This document shows, in pieces, positions 50,817 to 59,636 of a DNA stretch of 64,000 nt. The DNA is taken from NCBI GenBank assembly GCA_910575505.1, contig CAJTFK010000008.1, positions 62,001 to 126,000 of the forward strand, in the 5' to 3' direction. The notes under the pieces are model-generated. The model saw only the letters and a program-made list of their open reading frames with translations, ran no database searches and had not been told where the DNA came from. The translations under genes and the position numbers were made by a program. The number at the start of each line of letters is the position of its first letter. Position 1 is the first letter of the stretch. This DNA comes from Oscillospiraceae bacterium. GTDB lineage: Bacteria > Bacillota > Clostridia > Oscillospirales > Oscillospiraceae.

Positions 50817-52103
50817 ATGAGCAGCTATCGTCCCGAAACCATCTGTGTCCAGGGGGGGTATACTCCCGGCAGCGGCGAACCCAGGCAGATTCCCATTATC
50901 CAGTCCACCACCTTCAAGTATGCCACCAGTGAGGACATGGGGAAGCTGTTTGACCTGGAGGCCAACGGTTATTTTTACTCCCGCCTCCAGAATCCCACCT
51001 GTGACCATGTGGCGGCGAAAATCGCCGCGCTGGAGGGCGGAACCGCCGCCATGCTGACCTCCTCCGGTCAGGCGGCAAACTTCTTCGCCCTGTTTAATAT
51101 CGCCTCCTGCGGCGACCACGTTGTTTCCTCCTCCTCCATCTATGGCGGCACCTTCAATCTTATCTCTGTCACCATGGCGAAAATGGGCGTGGAGGTCACC
51201 TTTGTCTCCCCGGACTGCACGGCGGAGGAGCTGGACGCCGCATTCCGGCCCAACACCAAAGCCGTCTTCGGTGAGACCATTGCCAACCCTGCCCTGACGG
51301 TGCTGGACATTGAGAAATTTGCCGCCGCCGCCCATGCCCACGGCGTGCCTCTGGTGGTGGACAACACCTTTGCCACCCCCATCAACTGCCGTCCCTTCCA
51401 GTGGGGTGCGGACATCGTGACCCACTCCACCACCAAGTATATGGACGGACACGGCGTGGCCGTGGGCGGGGCCATTGTGGACTCCGGCCGCTTCGACTGG
51501 ATGGCCCATGCGGACCGCTTCCCCGGCCTGTGCACCCCGGACGAGAGCTATCACGGCATCACCTATGCCGAAAAGTTCGGGAAGGAAGGGGCGTTCATTA
51601 CCAAGTGCACCGCCCAGCTCATGCGGGACTTTGGTTCCACGCCCTCGCCCCAGAGCGCCTTTTACCTGAACCTGGGGCTGGAGAGCCTTCACGTCCGGAT
51701 GAAGCGGCACTGTGAGAACGGCCAGGCCGTGGCGGAGTTTCTGGCGGCGCATCCCAAGGTGACCCATGTGAACTACTGCGGTCTCCCGGGAGACAAATAC
51801 CACGCCCTGGCGGAGAAGTATCTGCCCAACGGCTCCTGCGGCGTGGTGTCCTTTGAGCTGAAGGGGGGCCGGGAGGCGGCCGGCGTCTTCATGAGCCGCT
51901 TGAAGCTGGCGGCCATCGAAACCCATGTGGCGGACGCCCGGACCTGCTGCCTGAACCCCGCCGGCACCACCCACAGGCAGATGACGGACGAACAGCTGGC
52001 CGCCGCCGGCGTTCCCGCCGGACTGGTCCGCATGTCCTGCGGCCTGGAGAGCGGGGAGGACCTGATTGAGGACATCCGGCAGGCCCTGGAAGCGGTGGAC
52101 TGA
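50817..52103 (+). CDS. metY: O-acetylhomoserine sulfhydrylase (PLP-dependent)
   Basis: 428 residues, the usual length. It is a Cys/Met metabolism PLP enzyme: [20 protein letters not shown] near residue 56, [25 protein letters not shown] near 180, and the PLP lysine in [16 protein letters not shown] near 205. The O-acetylhomoserine aminocarboxypropyltransferase subgroup is favoured by length and by the adjacent homoserine acetyltransferase. It makes homocysteine from O-acetylhomoserine and sulfide. Controlled by the T-box leader. Confidence 0.92.
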   Translation: MSSYRPETICVQGGYTPGSGEPRQIPIIQSTTFKYATSEDMGKLFDLEANGYFYSRLQNPTCDHVAAKIAALEGGTAAMLTSSGQAANFFALFNIASCGDHVVSSSSIYGGTFNLISVTMAKMGVEVTFVSPDCTAEELDAAFRPNTKAVFGETIANPALTVLDIEKFAAAAHAHGVPLVVDNTFATPINCRPFQWGADIVTHSTTKYMDGHGVAVGGAIVDSGRFDWMAHADRFPGLCTPDESYHGITYAEKFGKEGAFITKCTAQLMRDFGSTPSPQSAFYLNLGLESLHVRMKRHCENGQAVAEFLAAHPKVTHVNYCGLPGDKYHALAEKYLPNGSCGVVSFELKGGREAAGVFMSRLKLAAIETHVADARTCCLNPAGTTHRQMTDEQLAAAGVPAGLVRMSCGLESGEDLIEDIRQALEAVD

Positions 52104-52105
52104 CC

Positions 52106-53053
52106 ATGCCCATCAAGATTCCTAACCAGCTTCCCGCCACTCAAATCCTGCGGCAGGAAAACATTTTCGTCATGACGGAGACCCGGGCCGTCACCCAGGA
52201 CATCCGGCCCCTGCGGATTCTCCTTCTGAACCTGATGCCCACCAAGGTGGAGACGGAAACCCAGCTGGCGCGGGTTCTGGGGAATACGCCGCTTCAGATT
52301 GAACTGGAGCTGATTGCCCCCGCCGGTCACGTCTCCCGGAATACCTCCCAACGGCACATGCTGGCCTTTTACAAGACCTTTCAAGAGGTGAAAAACCAGA
52401 CCTTTGACGGACTGGTCATCACCGGCGCGCCGGTGGAACACCTGCCCTTTGAGGAAGTGGACTACTGGCCGGAGCTCTGCGAGATTATGGAGTGGAGCAA
52501 GAGCAATGTCCACTCCACCCTTCACATCTGCTGGGGCGCGCAGGCGGGGCTGTACTATCACTACGGCATCCCCAAGCGCCTCCTGCCCCAAAAGCTCTTC
52601 GGTGTGTTCCGGCACAGGGTGGAGTCCCCCAACTTCATGCTTTTCCGGGGCTTTGACGATCAGTTCTGGGTGCCTCATTCCCGGAATACCACCGTGCTCC
52701 GGGGAGACATTGAGGCGGTGCGGGCGCTGAAGATTCTGGCCAGCTCGCCGGAGGCGGGGGTCTATGCCGTCAAGACTGCCCAGGGGCGGCAGGTGTTTTT
52801 GATGGGCCACGCGGAATACAGCCAGGATACGCTGAAAAAGGAGTATCTCCGGGATTTGGAGGCGGGGGTGGATATTCAGATTCCCCGGCACTACTTCCCC
52901 CAGGACGATCCCGGCCGGGAGCCTATGGTCCGCTGGCGCTCCTGCGCCAACCTGCTCTACGGCAACTGGCTGAACTACTTCGTGTATCAGACCACGCCCT
53001 ATGACATCGGCGGCATCCGACGGGGCGTCCGGACTGACGAGCTGTGGCATTGA
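52106..53053 (+). CDS. metA: Homoserine O-acetyltransferase (MetA family)
   Basis: 315 residues, typical MetA. Catalytic Cys142 in HICWGAQA and His235/Glu237 in MGHAEYSQ are at the same numbers as in characterised MetA enzymes. Residue 111 is Glu ([15 protein letters not shown]); in this family Glu111 is associated with acetyl-CoA and Gly111 with succinyl-CoA. So despite the historic name succinyltransferase, this protein should make O-acetylhomoserine, matching the sulfhydrylase two bases upstream. Confidence 0.94.
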   Translation: MPIKIPNQLPATQILRQENIFVMTETRAVTQDIRPLRILLLNLMPTKVETETQLARVLGNTPLQIELELIAPAGHVSRNTSQRHMLAFYKTFQEVKNQTFDGLVITGAPVEHLPFEEVDYWPELCEIMEWSKSNVHSTLHICWGAQAGLYYHYGIPKRLLPQKLFGVFRHRVESPNFMLFRGFDDQFWVPHSRNTTVLRGDIEAVRALKILASSPEAGVYAVKTAQGRQVFLMGHAEYSQDTLKKEYLRDLEAGVDIQIPRHYFPQDDPGREPMVRWRSCANLLYGNWLNYFVYQTTPYDIGGIRRGVRTDELWH

Positions 53054-53072
53054 CGGTTTTTCGGAGGATGAC

Positions 53073-53101
53073 AAAACGGACGGCCTGTGGCCGTCCGTTT
53101 T
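53073..53101. terminator. Bidirectional terminator between metA and the sugar ABC genes
   Basis: Perfect 13-base arms (AAAACGGACGGCC and complement) around a TGT loop. A and T tracts at the ends serve both converging transcripts. Confidence 0.88.
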
Positions 53102-53121
53102 CCGGGCGTTTGCAGCTGCCG

Positions 53122-53988
53122 TCAGCCCTTCACGCCGCCGGAGGCGAGGCCGCTGACCAGGTTCTTCTCGATGCACATAAAGAGGATGACTACCGGGATA
53201 ATGGCGAAGATAGAGGCGGCAAACAGGTACTGCCACTCGATGATGTTGTATCCGTTGAATATGTTGATGCCTACCGTTAATGGTTTGCGAGTGTCGGTGG
53301 AAATCAGGCACAGGGCCACGGTGTACTCGTTCCAGGCGTTGATGAAAATGAAGATCAGCGTGGTGACGATGCCGGGGGCGGCCACAGGCAGCAGCACCCG
53401 CAGCATGGACTGGACCCGGGTGCAGCCGTCGATGGTGGCGGCCTGCTCCATCTCGGCGGAGATGCCCATAAAGGTGCCCCGGAGGAGCCAGACGGTGAAG
53501 GCCTGGTTGAAGGCCGCGTTGATGAAGATCAGGCCCCAGATGCTGTCTGTCAGGTGCATGGACAGCATGACCTTGTAAATACCGATGAGCAGCACCACCG
53601 GGGCAAACATCTGGGAGACAATGACAAAGCCCAAAAAGGCGGTCTGTCCCCGGAAGCGCATCCGGGCCAGAGCGTAGGCGGCGGGGATGCCGCAGAGCAT
53701 GGCGATGACGGTGGACCCGCCGGCAATCAGGAAGGAGTTCAGCATGTACCGGCCCATAGTGGCCCGGCTCCAGATGTCAATGAAGTTGGACCACAGGGCC
53801 GTCGCCGGCAGGATGGTGCCGTCGGCGGTGAAAATCTCCGCCCGGCCCTTCAGGGCGGTGCAGAGCATGGCGAAATAGGGGTACAGGGTGATGATGCAGA
53901 CGTCCAGAACGACGAGGTACAGCAGCACCCGGAGAATGACTTTCTTGGCGGAGAGCGGCTTTTTTACAGAGTTGGCGGGCTGGCTCAC
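53122..53988 (-). CDS. Sugar ABC transporter permease, MalG type
   Basis: 288 residues with six membrane segments. The EAA loop of carbohydrate permeases is visible near residue 190 (MEQAATIDGCTRVQSMLRVL). A basic N-terminal tail precedes the first segment. It starts inside the stop of the MalF-type gene (four-base overlap). No ATPase gene follows; such CUT1 systems often share an MsmK-like ATPase encoded elsewhere. Confidence 0.9.
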   Translation of the reverse strand: MSQPANSVKKPLSAKKVILRVLLYLVVLDVCIITLYPYFAMLCTALKGRAEIFTADGTILPATALWSNFIDIWSRATMGRYMLNSFLIAGGSTVIAMLCGIPAAYALARMRFRGQTAFLGFVIVSQMFAPVVLLIGIYKVMLSMHLTDSIWGLIFINAAFNQAFTVWLLRGTFMGISAEMEQAATIDGCTRVQSMLRVLLPVAAPGIVTTLIFIFINAWNEYTVALCLISTDTRKPLTVGINIFNGYNIIEWQYLFAASIFAIIPVVILFMCIEKNLVSGLASGGVKG

Positions 53989-54938
53989 AGGTCGTCATCT
54001 CCTTTCCGAAGGGTGTAGATCATGTAGGTGCTGGCGCAGATCAGCAGAATGATGAAGCCGATGACCGACACGGCGGCGGCCTCGCCCTGCTTGTTGTTGT
54101 AGAAGGCCAGCTTGTAGAGGTAGGTGACCAGGGTGTCGGTGTGGTTGGCCGGGTCGCCCTTGGTCATGGTCCAGATGATGGGGAAGGAGTTGAATACGTA
54201 GATGATGTTCAGCACCGTGGACACCGTCAGGGAGGACTTTACTAGGGGCAGGGTGATTTTGAAGAGCTTCTGGAAATAGGTGGCCCCGTCCACGGTGGCG
54301 GCCTCGTAGTAGGAGGTGTCGATGCTCTGGAGTCCGGAGAGGACGCAGAAGGTGACAAAGGGGATGGTGACAAAAATGCCGCAGGCGATTTCCCAGGCGA
54401 AATAGGTTCCCGGTGTAGGCGTCCAGTTGACGGACTGCTGAATCAGGCCCAGCTTCAGCAGCAGGGTGTTCAGCGTGCCGTAGTCCTTGTTGATGATGAA
54501 GTTCCAGGCGCTGGCCTGGATGACCAGCGTGGTGGCCCAGGGGAAGACCACAATGGCCCGGGCAATCTTCCGTCCCCGGAACTGGTTGTTCAGGATCAGG
54601 GCCAGCATGAAGCCCAGAACAGTGGAAATCACCACCACGGCGATGGTCCATACAATGGTGTTTTTCAGGACGATGCCGAAGGCGGAGCTGTTCAGCACCT
54701 TGGTGAAGTTGGCGAAGTTGTTGAACCCCTGAATTTTGCCCGTTTTGCTGACCTTGTTCAGGGACATCTGGAACACGGAACAGATGGGAATCAGAATGAA
54801 GACCGCCATGAGGATGATGCTGGGAGCAATCCAGATATAGGGCTCGATTTTACGAAAGAGCTTTTTCCCGCCGGAAGACCGTTTCAGCGGAGGCTGAGGC
54901 GATGCCTTCAGGGGGACGTGTTGGGTCTTTGTGATCAC
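53985..54938 (-). CDS. Sugar ABC transporter permease, MalF/UgpA type
   Basis: 317 residues, six to seven membrane segments, with the EAA loop near residue 215 (YYEAATVDGATYFQKLFKIT). CUT1-family partner of the next gene. It is separated from the substrate-binding protein by 335 bases containing a MITE-like element and a GC hairpin. A GGAGG site precedes the ATG. Confidence 0.9.
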   Translation of the reverse strand: MITKTQHVPLKASPQPPLKRSSGGKKLFRKIEPYIWIAPSIILMAVFILIPICSVFQMSLNKVSKTGKIQGFNNFANFTKVLNSSAFGIVLKNTIVWTIAVVVISTVLGFMLALILNNQFRGRKIARAIVVFPWATTLVIQASAWNFIINKDYGTLNTLLLKLGLIQQSVNWTPTPGTYFAWEIACGIFVTIPFVTFCVLSGLQSIDTSYYEAATVDGATYFQKLFKITLPLVKSSLTVSTVLNIIYVFNSFPIIWTMTKGDPANHTDTLVTYLYKLAFYNNKQGEAAAVSVIGFIILLICASTYMIYTLRKGDDDL

Positions 54939-54960
54939 GGGGACACCTCCCTAAATTGTG

Positions 54961-55123
54961 AGAGCCTGTTTAAAATCCATCGAAACGCCGTCTCGGGGCA
55001 TCTTTTTCCGCCGATGCTGCGTTGGTTTGACTTGAAATCCGCCAGGATTCCTGCGTCAAACCGCCTTGCCCGGCAAAAAAATCCGCCCCAATCCGGCACT
55101 CCGCCGGATTTTAAACAGGCTCT
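54961..55123. mobile_element. MITE-like element with perfect 18-bp terminal inverted repeats
   Basis: The ends AGAGCCTGTTTAAAATCC (54961-54978) and GGATTTTAAACAGGCTCT (55106-55123) are exact reverse complements. The 163-base element has no ORF of note and no obvious target-site duplication. It is inserted between the binding-protein and permease genes of a transporter operon. The call rests on structure only; there is no second copy in the window. Confidence 0.7.
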
Positions 55124-55206
55124 GAGAATGGTGGACCTTCCGACCGCTTTCAAAGCCCGGCAGAGAGAAAGGGGCCGCGCTTTGAAAATGGCCGGAAGAA
55201 AGCCGG

Positions 55207-55237
55207 CGGGGCCGGGCCGTGTCGGCCCGGCCCCGCG
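55207..55237 (-). other. GC-rich intercistronic hairpin
   Basis: GGGGCCGGGCC with its complement around a short loop, 37 bases after the substrate-binding protein gene. No T tract, so likely an mRNA stabilising or attenuating structure. Confidence 0.55.
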
Positions 55238-55273
55238 GTGGCATGTCGGTGAACGGTGAAGCGATTGGAGGCG

Positions 55274-56587
55274 TCAGCCGGCAGCCTCGGCCTCAATCTC
55301 GGCCTGGAGCTCATCCAGCAGCTCCTGAACATTGCCGCCCATCAGAGCCTGCTGCTCCACATTGATGACGCCCTGCTTCACGTTGGCCCACTCGGCCTTG
55401 GCGGTGGGATAGAACTTGCAGGAGCCCACAATGTCGACCCAGGCGGCCATCCGCTCGTCGGCGGCGGCCACGATCTCGCCGCCGGTGGAGGTGGCGGGCA
55501 GGAAGTCCTCCATCAGGACCCAGTCGGAGTAACGCTGATCCTCATAGAAGAAGTCGAAGAAGGTTTTGATGGCCTCGATCTTCTCGTCGGAGTGGCCATT
55601 GTCGAAGCACATGAACCGGTCCATAACGCCGGCGGAAACGGAGGGCTTGCCTTCGTTGGTGGGGATGGGAGCGGTGCCGTAGTTGATGACGTCGGCGGGA
55701 TCCTTGTCGACGGCGATGTAGGTGGGAATGGAGTTGGGGCCAATCATCATGGCCAGCTGGCCGGCGCCGAAGAGGTCCTGAAGGGTGTAGCGGGTCTCGT
55801 TGGCGGGGTCGGAGTTGGTCAGCTTGGAGTTAACCAGGCCAATGGCAAACTCAATGGCCTCCACATTTTCGGGGCTGTTCAGAGTCCAGTTGCCGTCGGC
55901 GTCGGTAAAGTCGCCGCCGTTGTTCCAGATGTAATAGGCAAAGGCGGCCTGGCCTTCGTCGGTGGTCATGTCGATGCCCCAGGGATAAATGCTGGAATCA
56001 TAGGCCTGGAGCTTCTGGCAGGCGGCCTCCAGCTCGGCCCAGGTGGTGGGAACCTCCACCTCGGCAGCTTCCAGAATGTCCACGTTGTAATACAGAGCGC
56101 GGGCGGAAGCCAGATCGGGCACGGCCCACACGGTGCCGTCCACCACGGACTGATCCAGGAAGGCGGGATAGAACTTGGCATAGGTCTCGGCAGAGACGTA
56201 GTCCTCGGCGGGCAGCAGCAGCCCTTCGGCCTGATAGTCGGCGAACACGTCGATATTCAGGATGTCCGGGGCGGCGCCGTTGGAGATCCGCGTATTGACC
56301 ACGGTGTAGATGTCATTCCAGGAGACAACCTCCACATTCAGGTTGATGTTTTGATTGGCTTCGTTGAATTCCTTCTGGAAGTTGGCCCACCAGTCGCTGG
56401 TTTTCTGGCCGTACTGAGCGGCGATGACGCTGATGTCAATTTTCTCTCCGCTGCCTTCGGCAGGGGCCGGATCGCCGCCGGAGGAGGCGGGGGGCTCGCT
56501 GGTCTGCCCGCCGCTGTTTCCGCCGCCGCAGGCGGCCAGGGAGAGCACCATCATGACGGCAAGCAGAACTGCAAGAAGTCTTTTCAT
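55274..56587 (-). CDS. Sugar ABC transporter substrate-binding lipoprotein
   Basis: 437 residues. The lipoprotein signal MKRLLAVLLAVMMVLSLAAC has an LAAC lipobox, followed by a Gly/Ser/Pro linker. The mature part is a family 1 extracellular solute-binding protein (for example FQKEFNEANQNINLNVEVVS, DILNIDVFADY, ELEAACQKLQAYD). It binds an oligosaccharide or glycerol-phosphate-type sugar; the substrate is not predictable. First gene of the operon, preceded by a promoter and a pair of palindromic sites. Confidence 0.9.
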   Translation of the reverse strand: MKRLLAVLLAVMMVLSLAACGGGNSGGQTSEPPASSGGDPAPAEGSGEKIDISVIAAQYGQKTSDWWANFQKEFNEANQNINLNVEVVSWNDIYTVVNTRISNGAAPDILNIDVFADYQAEGLLLPAEDYVSAETYAKFYPAFLDQSVVDGTVWAVPDLASARALYYNVDILEAAEVEVPTTWAELEAACQKLQAYDSSIYPWGIDMTTDEGQAAFAYYIWNNGGDFTDADGNWTLNSPENVEAIEFAIGLVNSKLTNSDPANETRYTLQDLFGAGQLAMMIGPNSIPTYIAVDKDPADVINYGTAPIPTNEGKPSVSAGVMDRFMCFDNGHSDEKIEAIKTFFDFFYEDQRYSDWVLMEDFLPATSTGGEIVAAADERMAAWVDIVGSCKFYPTAKAEWANVKQGVINVEQQALMGGNVQELLDELQAEIEAEAAG

Positions 56588-56689
56588 CGTTTTCTATCTC
56601 CTCTTCTTAAAAATGCGGGTGTAGCGCCAGGCTGCACCTCTGCCGGACGGGCCATAGGTATAATTCACAAAGGCCTCCCGGTAAATTCC

Positions 56690-56717
56690 ATTATAGTTGG
56701 TCATTCTGTTTAGCAAT
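56690..56717 (-). promoter_or_regulatory. Promoter of the sugar transporter operon
   Basis: Minus-strand TATAAT at 56695-56690 with ATTGCT (56717-56712) at a 16-base spacer as the best -35. The weak -35 fits an activator-dependent promoter. Confidence 0.55.
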
Positions 56718-56742
56718 AGAGCAAAAAGTCCGGTTTATATGA

Positions 56743-56775
56743 AAATCGTACGAATTATGAAAATTCGTACGATTT
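56743..56775. promoter_or_regulatory. Paired palindromic operator (TCGTACGA twice)
   Basis: Two identical eight-base palindromes TCGTACGA (56746-56753 and 56765-56772) are 19 bases apart, within a larger perfect inverted repeat of 14-base arms (AAATCGTACGAATT, five-base loop). It lies just upstream of the sugar transporter promoter and after the dGTPase gene. It looks like a site for two dimers of a regulator; the regulator is not in the window. Confidence 0.65.
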
Positions 56776-56810
56776 GCCGTGGTTTCCGGAAGAAAATGCC
56801 AGCCGGTTTT

Positions 56811-58253
56811 TCAGATGGCTTCGATGCCGCTGAGCTCCCGGTACAGGGTGCGGGCATAGGAGTCCGTCATGCCGCTGATGTAGTCGGTGACCATCAGGAG
56901 CCGGAGATAGAGATCCCAGGCCTCGTCCCCGGTTTTGGCGTTTTCATAGTCCTGCTTATAGTTGTCGGAGAAAATCAGGAGGTATTTCCGGCCGGCCTTG
57001 GAAGGGAGGTAATTCTCATCCTGAGAACCGCAGTACAGCGCCGCGCCCACGAACCTGTCCAGCAGGAAGGAGAGGATGGTCTGAGCAGACAGCTCCAGCT
57101 TCAGGATGCCGGGGGTGTCGTAGGCGAATTTCGCCATGGCCTTTTTCAGAATCTGAATGGTCAGGCTGTGATAGGTTTCCGCGAACAGGTCGTCCCCATA
57201 GGTTCCGGCCATGATGGACCGGTATTTATAGGAGAAGCGATAGACGGTTACGTACATCAGCCAGCGGCGGACCTGGTTCAGCCACTCCTTGAAGGCGCTG
57301 CTGTCGCCTCTTGCGCTGTGATCTTCCCCCCGGAGGGACTGGAGCTGCTGGATGAGGTCGTTGGAATAGTAGGCCGGGCTGCTGCGAAACGTCAGGTCCT
57401 CCTCAGTGTAGAAGCTCTTAAAGAACTCCGTAAAGGCGTCCAAGGTGAACAGGCCCTTTTTAAAGGCGTCCTCCAGGTCGGCGGTGGCATAGGCGATATC
57501 ATCGGCGGCCTCCAGCACGTAGGTCAGAGGATGGCGGCAGAAGTCTCCGGAGGCAGTAAGCGTGCCCACCGTCTCCGAGACGCGGCGGAAGGCCTCCTGC
57601 TCGGCGGCGTAGAAGCCCAGCTTATGCTTCCGGATATCCGGGTCGCCGCCGCGGAAGGACAGGGAGTCCGTGGGATATTTTACCAGAGTGCTGATGATGG
57701 CCTTGGAGAGGTTGATCTCGGAGCGGTGCCCGGCCTTCAGCAGGATGCGCAGGGCCTGGGCGTTGCCCTCGAAGTGCTCCAGATCGGCGGCCATCTGAGG
57801 AGTCAGCCAGGACCGCAGAGGCCGGCCCTTATAGTCAATCAGGTCCAGATGTTCCTTGAACCAGTCTCCGATGACCACCTCGCCAAAGTGCCCGAAGGGC
57901 GGGTTGCCCAGATCGTGGAGCAGACCGGCGCAGAGCAGAACGGAGGCGATGCCCTCGGCGGCATCCCCGTCGATGTCCGCGGGCTTGTACGGGGTGGTGT
58001 TTTTGGAAATCATGATGCCCAGCTGCCGGGCCACCGTGGAGACCTCGATGGAGTGGGTGAGACGGGTGCGGACAAAGTCGCTCTTATCCAGGGGGAAGAC
58101 CTGCGTCTTGTCCTGAAGCCGGCGGAAGGCAGCGCTGGACACGATTTTATGATAGTCTTTTTCAAATTTGTTGATGGGATATTGGGCAAATTGAATGGGC
58201 TCCGTCTCCTCTGGGCCCGTCTTCTCCGTTGACAACAGTGTGTTCCATTCCAT
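56811..58253 (-). CDS. dgt: Deoxyguanosinetriphosphate triphosphohydrolase-like protein
   Basis: 480 residues. HD-domain dNTPase: FRRLQDKTQVFPLDKSDFVR, TRLTHSIEVSTVARQLG near residue 70 and LLHDLGNPPFGHFGEVV near 120 carry the metal-binding His and Asp residues; YVLEAADDIAYATADLEDA near 245 is the later HD signature. The family hydrolyses dGTP (or other dNTPs) to the nucleoside and triphosphate. ATG at 58253 follows GGGAGGAG. Confidence 0.92.
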   Translation of the reverse strand: MEWNTLLSTEKTGPEETEPIQFAQYPINKFEKDYHKIVSSAAFRRLQDKTQVFPLDKSDFVRTRLTHSIEVSTVARQLGIMISKNTTPYKPADIDGDAAEGIASVLLCAGLLHDLGNPPFGHFGEVVIGDWFKEHLDLIDYKGRPLRSWLTPQMAADLEHFEGNAQALRILLKAGHRSEINLSKAIISTLVKYPTDSLSFRGGDPDIRKHKLGFYAAEQEAFRRVSETVGTLTASGDFCRHPLTYVLEAADDIAYATADLEDAFKKGLFTLDAFTEFFKSFYTEEDLTFRSSPAYYSNDLIQQLQSLRGEDHSARGDSSAFKEWLNQVRRWLMYVTVYRFSYKYRSIMAGTYGDDLFAETYHSLTIQILKKAMAKFAYDTPGILKLELSAQTILSFLLDRFVGAALYCGSQDENYLPSKAGRKYLLIFSDNYKQDYENAKTGDEAWDLYLRLLMVTDYISGMTDSYARTLYRELSGIEAI

Positions 58254-58294
58254 GTGCGGATCTCCTCCCTGCGGCGTGTGCCGGATTTTCATAC

Positions 58295-58323
58295 AGTATA
58301 GCATATTTTGGAGAAAAGAACAA
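58295..58323 (-). promoter_or_regulatory. Promoter of dgt
   Basis: Minus-strand TTGTTC (58323-58318) and TATACT (58300-58295) with a 17-base spacer, about 35 bases before the start. Confidence 0.75.
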
Positions 58324-58472
58324 GAGAGGAGCCTGTCCCCCGGATTGTTCCGCCTGTTTTCGGAAGGCCGGCGGTTCCGGGAGAAGGAGCCGGGCTCTGC
58401 GAACAGCCCCCATCGGACACGCTGTGTCCTTCTCCGGCTGCCTGTCTGCCCGGAAAGCGGGCCGGGCGGCCT

Positions 58473-59537
58473 TTACACCCGGTCCGTCAGCGGGACCCGC
58501 CGCCCCTCCCGGCTGCTCTCCTGGGCAGCCTCCAGAATACGGAGAACCTGGACGGCCTCCTCCCCACGGACCAGGGGAGCCTTGCCCTGCCGGAGGACCT
58601 GGAAGAGATTGTCGTAGAAGCCGCCGTAATGACCGGTTTCCGTGGGAATGGTCTCTTGAACAAGGCCGTGCTCCGTGACGGTGCAGAGAGTGCCGAAACG
58701 CGCCGGGTCGTCCCGGCCCCAGCCGGGGTCTCCCGCCGGACGCCGGCCCTGGGCAAGCCGCTCTTCCTGGATGTCCCGTCCGTATTTGCAAAAAGCGCCT
58801 TTACGTCCGTGGACCAGATAATGGGGCCCCGGCAGGGCCGACAGCTCCCCGGCGGAGAGGACCGCCCGGAGACCGGGATAGTACAGAATCACTGTGAACC
58901 GGTCCACGCCGGGGGATTCGGGCCGCTGGCGGCGGAGGTCGGCACAGACCGCCTCCGGCAGGCCGAAGAGAGTCACAGCCTGGTCGATGATGTGCACGCC
59001 GATGTCATACAGCAGGTCCACGCCCCTGCCGCCCTCCCGCTTCCACTGCTTGGAGCGGTAGCCCTGAACAAAGCGGTCGAAGCGGCATTCGTAGTCCACC
59101 ACGTCTCCCAGACGCCCCTCCTCAATCAGCCGTTTCACCGTGAGGAAGCCGCCGTCCAGGCGGCGGTTTTGGTAGACGGTGAGCAGAAGGCCCTTTTCCT
59201 CCGCCAGCCGGCGCAGTTCCTCCGCCTCCCGGCTGGAGGCAGCCAGAGGCTTTTCCACCACAACAGGTTTCCCTGCCTCCAGGGCCTGCCTGGCCATGGG
59301 GACGTGAAGGGGGTTGGGGGTGGTGATGACCACCAGGTCGATGTCCTCTGTCAGCAGCTCTTCATAGCTGCGGACCACTTCCGCCTCCGGGTATTCCTCC
59401 CGGCTGCGGGAGGAACTCCGCTCATAGACACGGGCCAGATGAAAGCGGGGGTCGGCATGGATAAAAGGCGCGTGGAAAATCTCCCCGGACATGCCGAACC
59501 CGGCAAGGCCCACGCGGATGGCTTCGCAATTGCTCAT
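58473..59537 (-). CDS. Gfo/Idh/MocA-family oxidoreductase
   Basis: 354 residues. N-terminal Rossmann fold (VGLAGFGMSGEIFHAPFI near residue 10), then ITTPNPLHVPMARQALEAGK and the EKP motif VVVEKPLAASSREAEEL near residue 95; C-terminal substrate domain with GGGRGVDLLYDIGVHIIDQA-type segment carrying the Asp and His. The GEIFHAPFI start is typical of the YvaA/YdgJ-like group that oxidises inositol or sugar derivatives with NAD(P). Substrate unknown. ATG at 59537 after GGAGGAGG is preferred over an ATG ten codons upstream. Confidence 0.9.
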   Translation of the reverse strand: MSNCEAIRVGLAGFGMSGEIFHAPFIHADPRFHLARVYERSSSRSREEYPEAEVVRSYEELLTEDIDLVVITTPNPLHVPMARQALEAGKPVVVEKPLAASSREAEELRRLAEEKGLLLTVYQNRRLDGGFLTVKRLIEEGRLGDVVDYECRFDRFVQGYRSKQWKREGGRGVDLLYDIGVHIIDQAVTLFGLPEAVCADLRRQRPESPGVDRFTVILYYPGLRAVLSAGELSALPGPHYLVHGRKGAFCKYGRDIQEERLAQGRRPAGDPGWGRDDPARFGTLCTVTEHGLVQETIPTETGHYGGFYDNLFQVLRQGKAPLVRGEEAVQVLRILEAAQESSREGRRVPLTDRV

Positions 59538-59585
59538 AGGGGGGTCCTCCTCCATTTTGTTCAGCACAATGGGTGCTGGGGGTTG

Positions 59586-59620
59586 AAAAACGCCGGCTGG
59601 AGCTTGCGGGCCAGCCGGCG
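59586..59620 (-). terminator. Terminator after the O-antigen-ligase-like gene
   Basis: CGCCGGCTGG stem with its complement and a short loop, then five T residues on the minus strand. It separates the envelope-glycan genes from the oxidoreductase gene. Confidence 0.85.
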
Positions 59621-59636
59621 CAGGAGCGCTGGGGAA

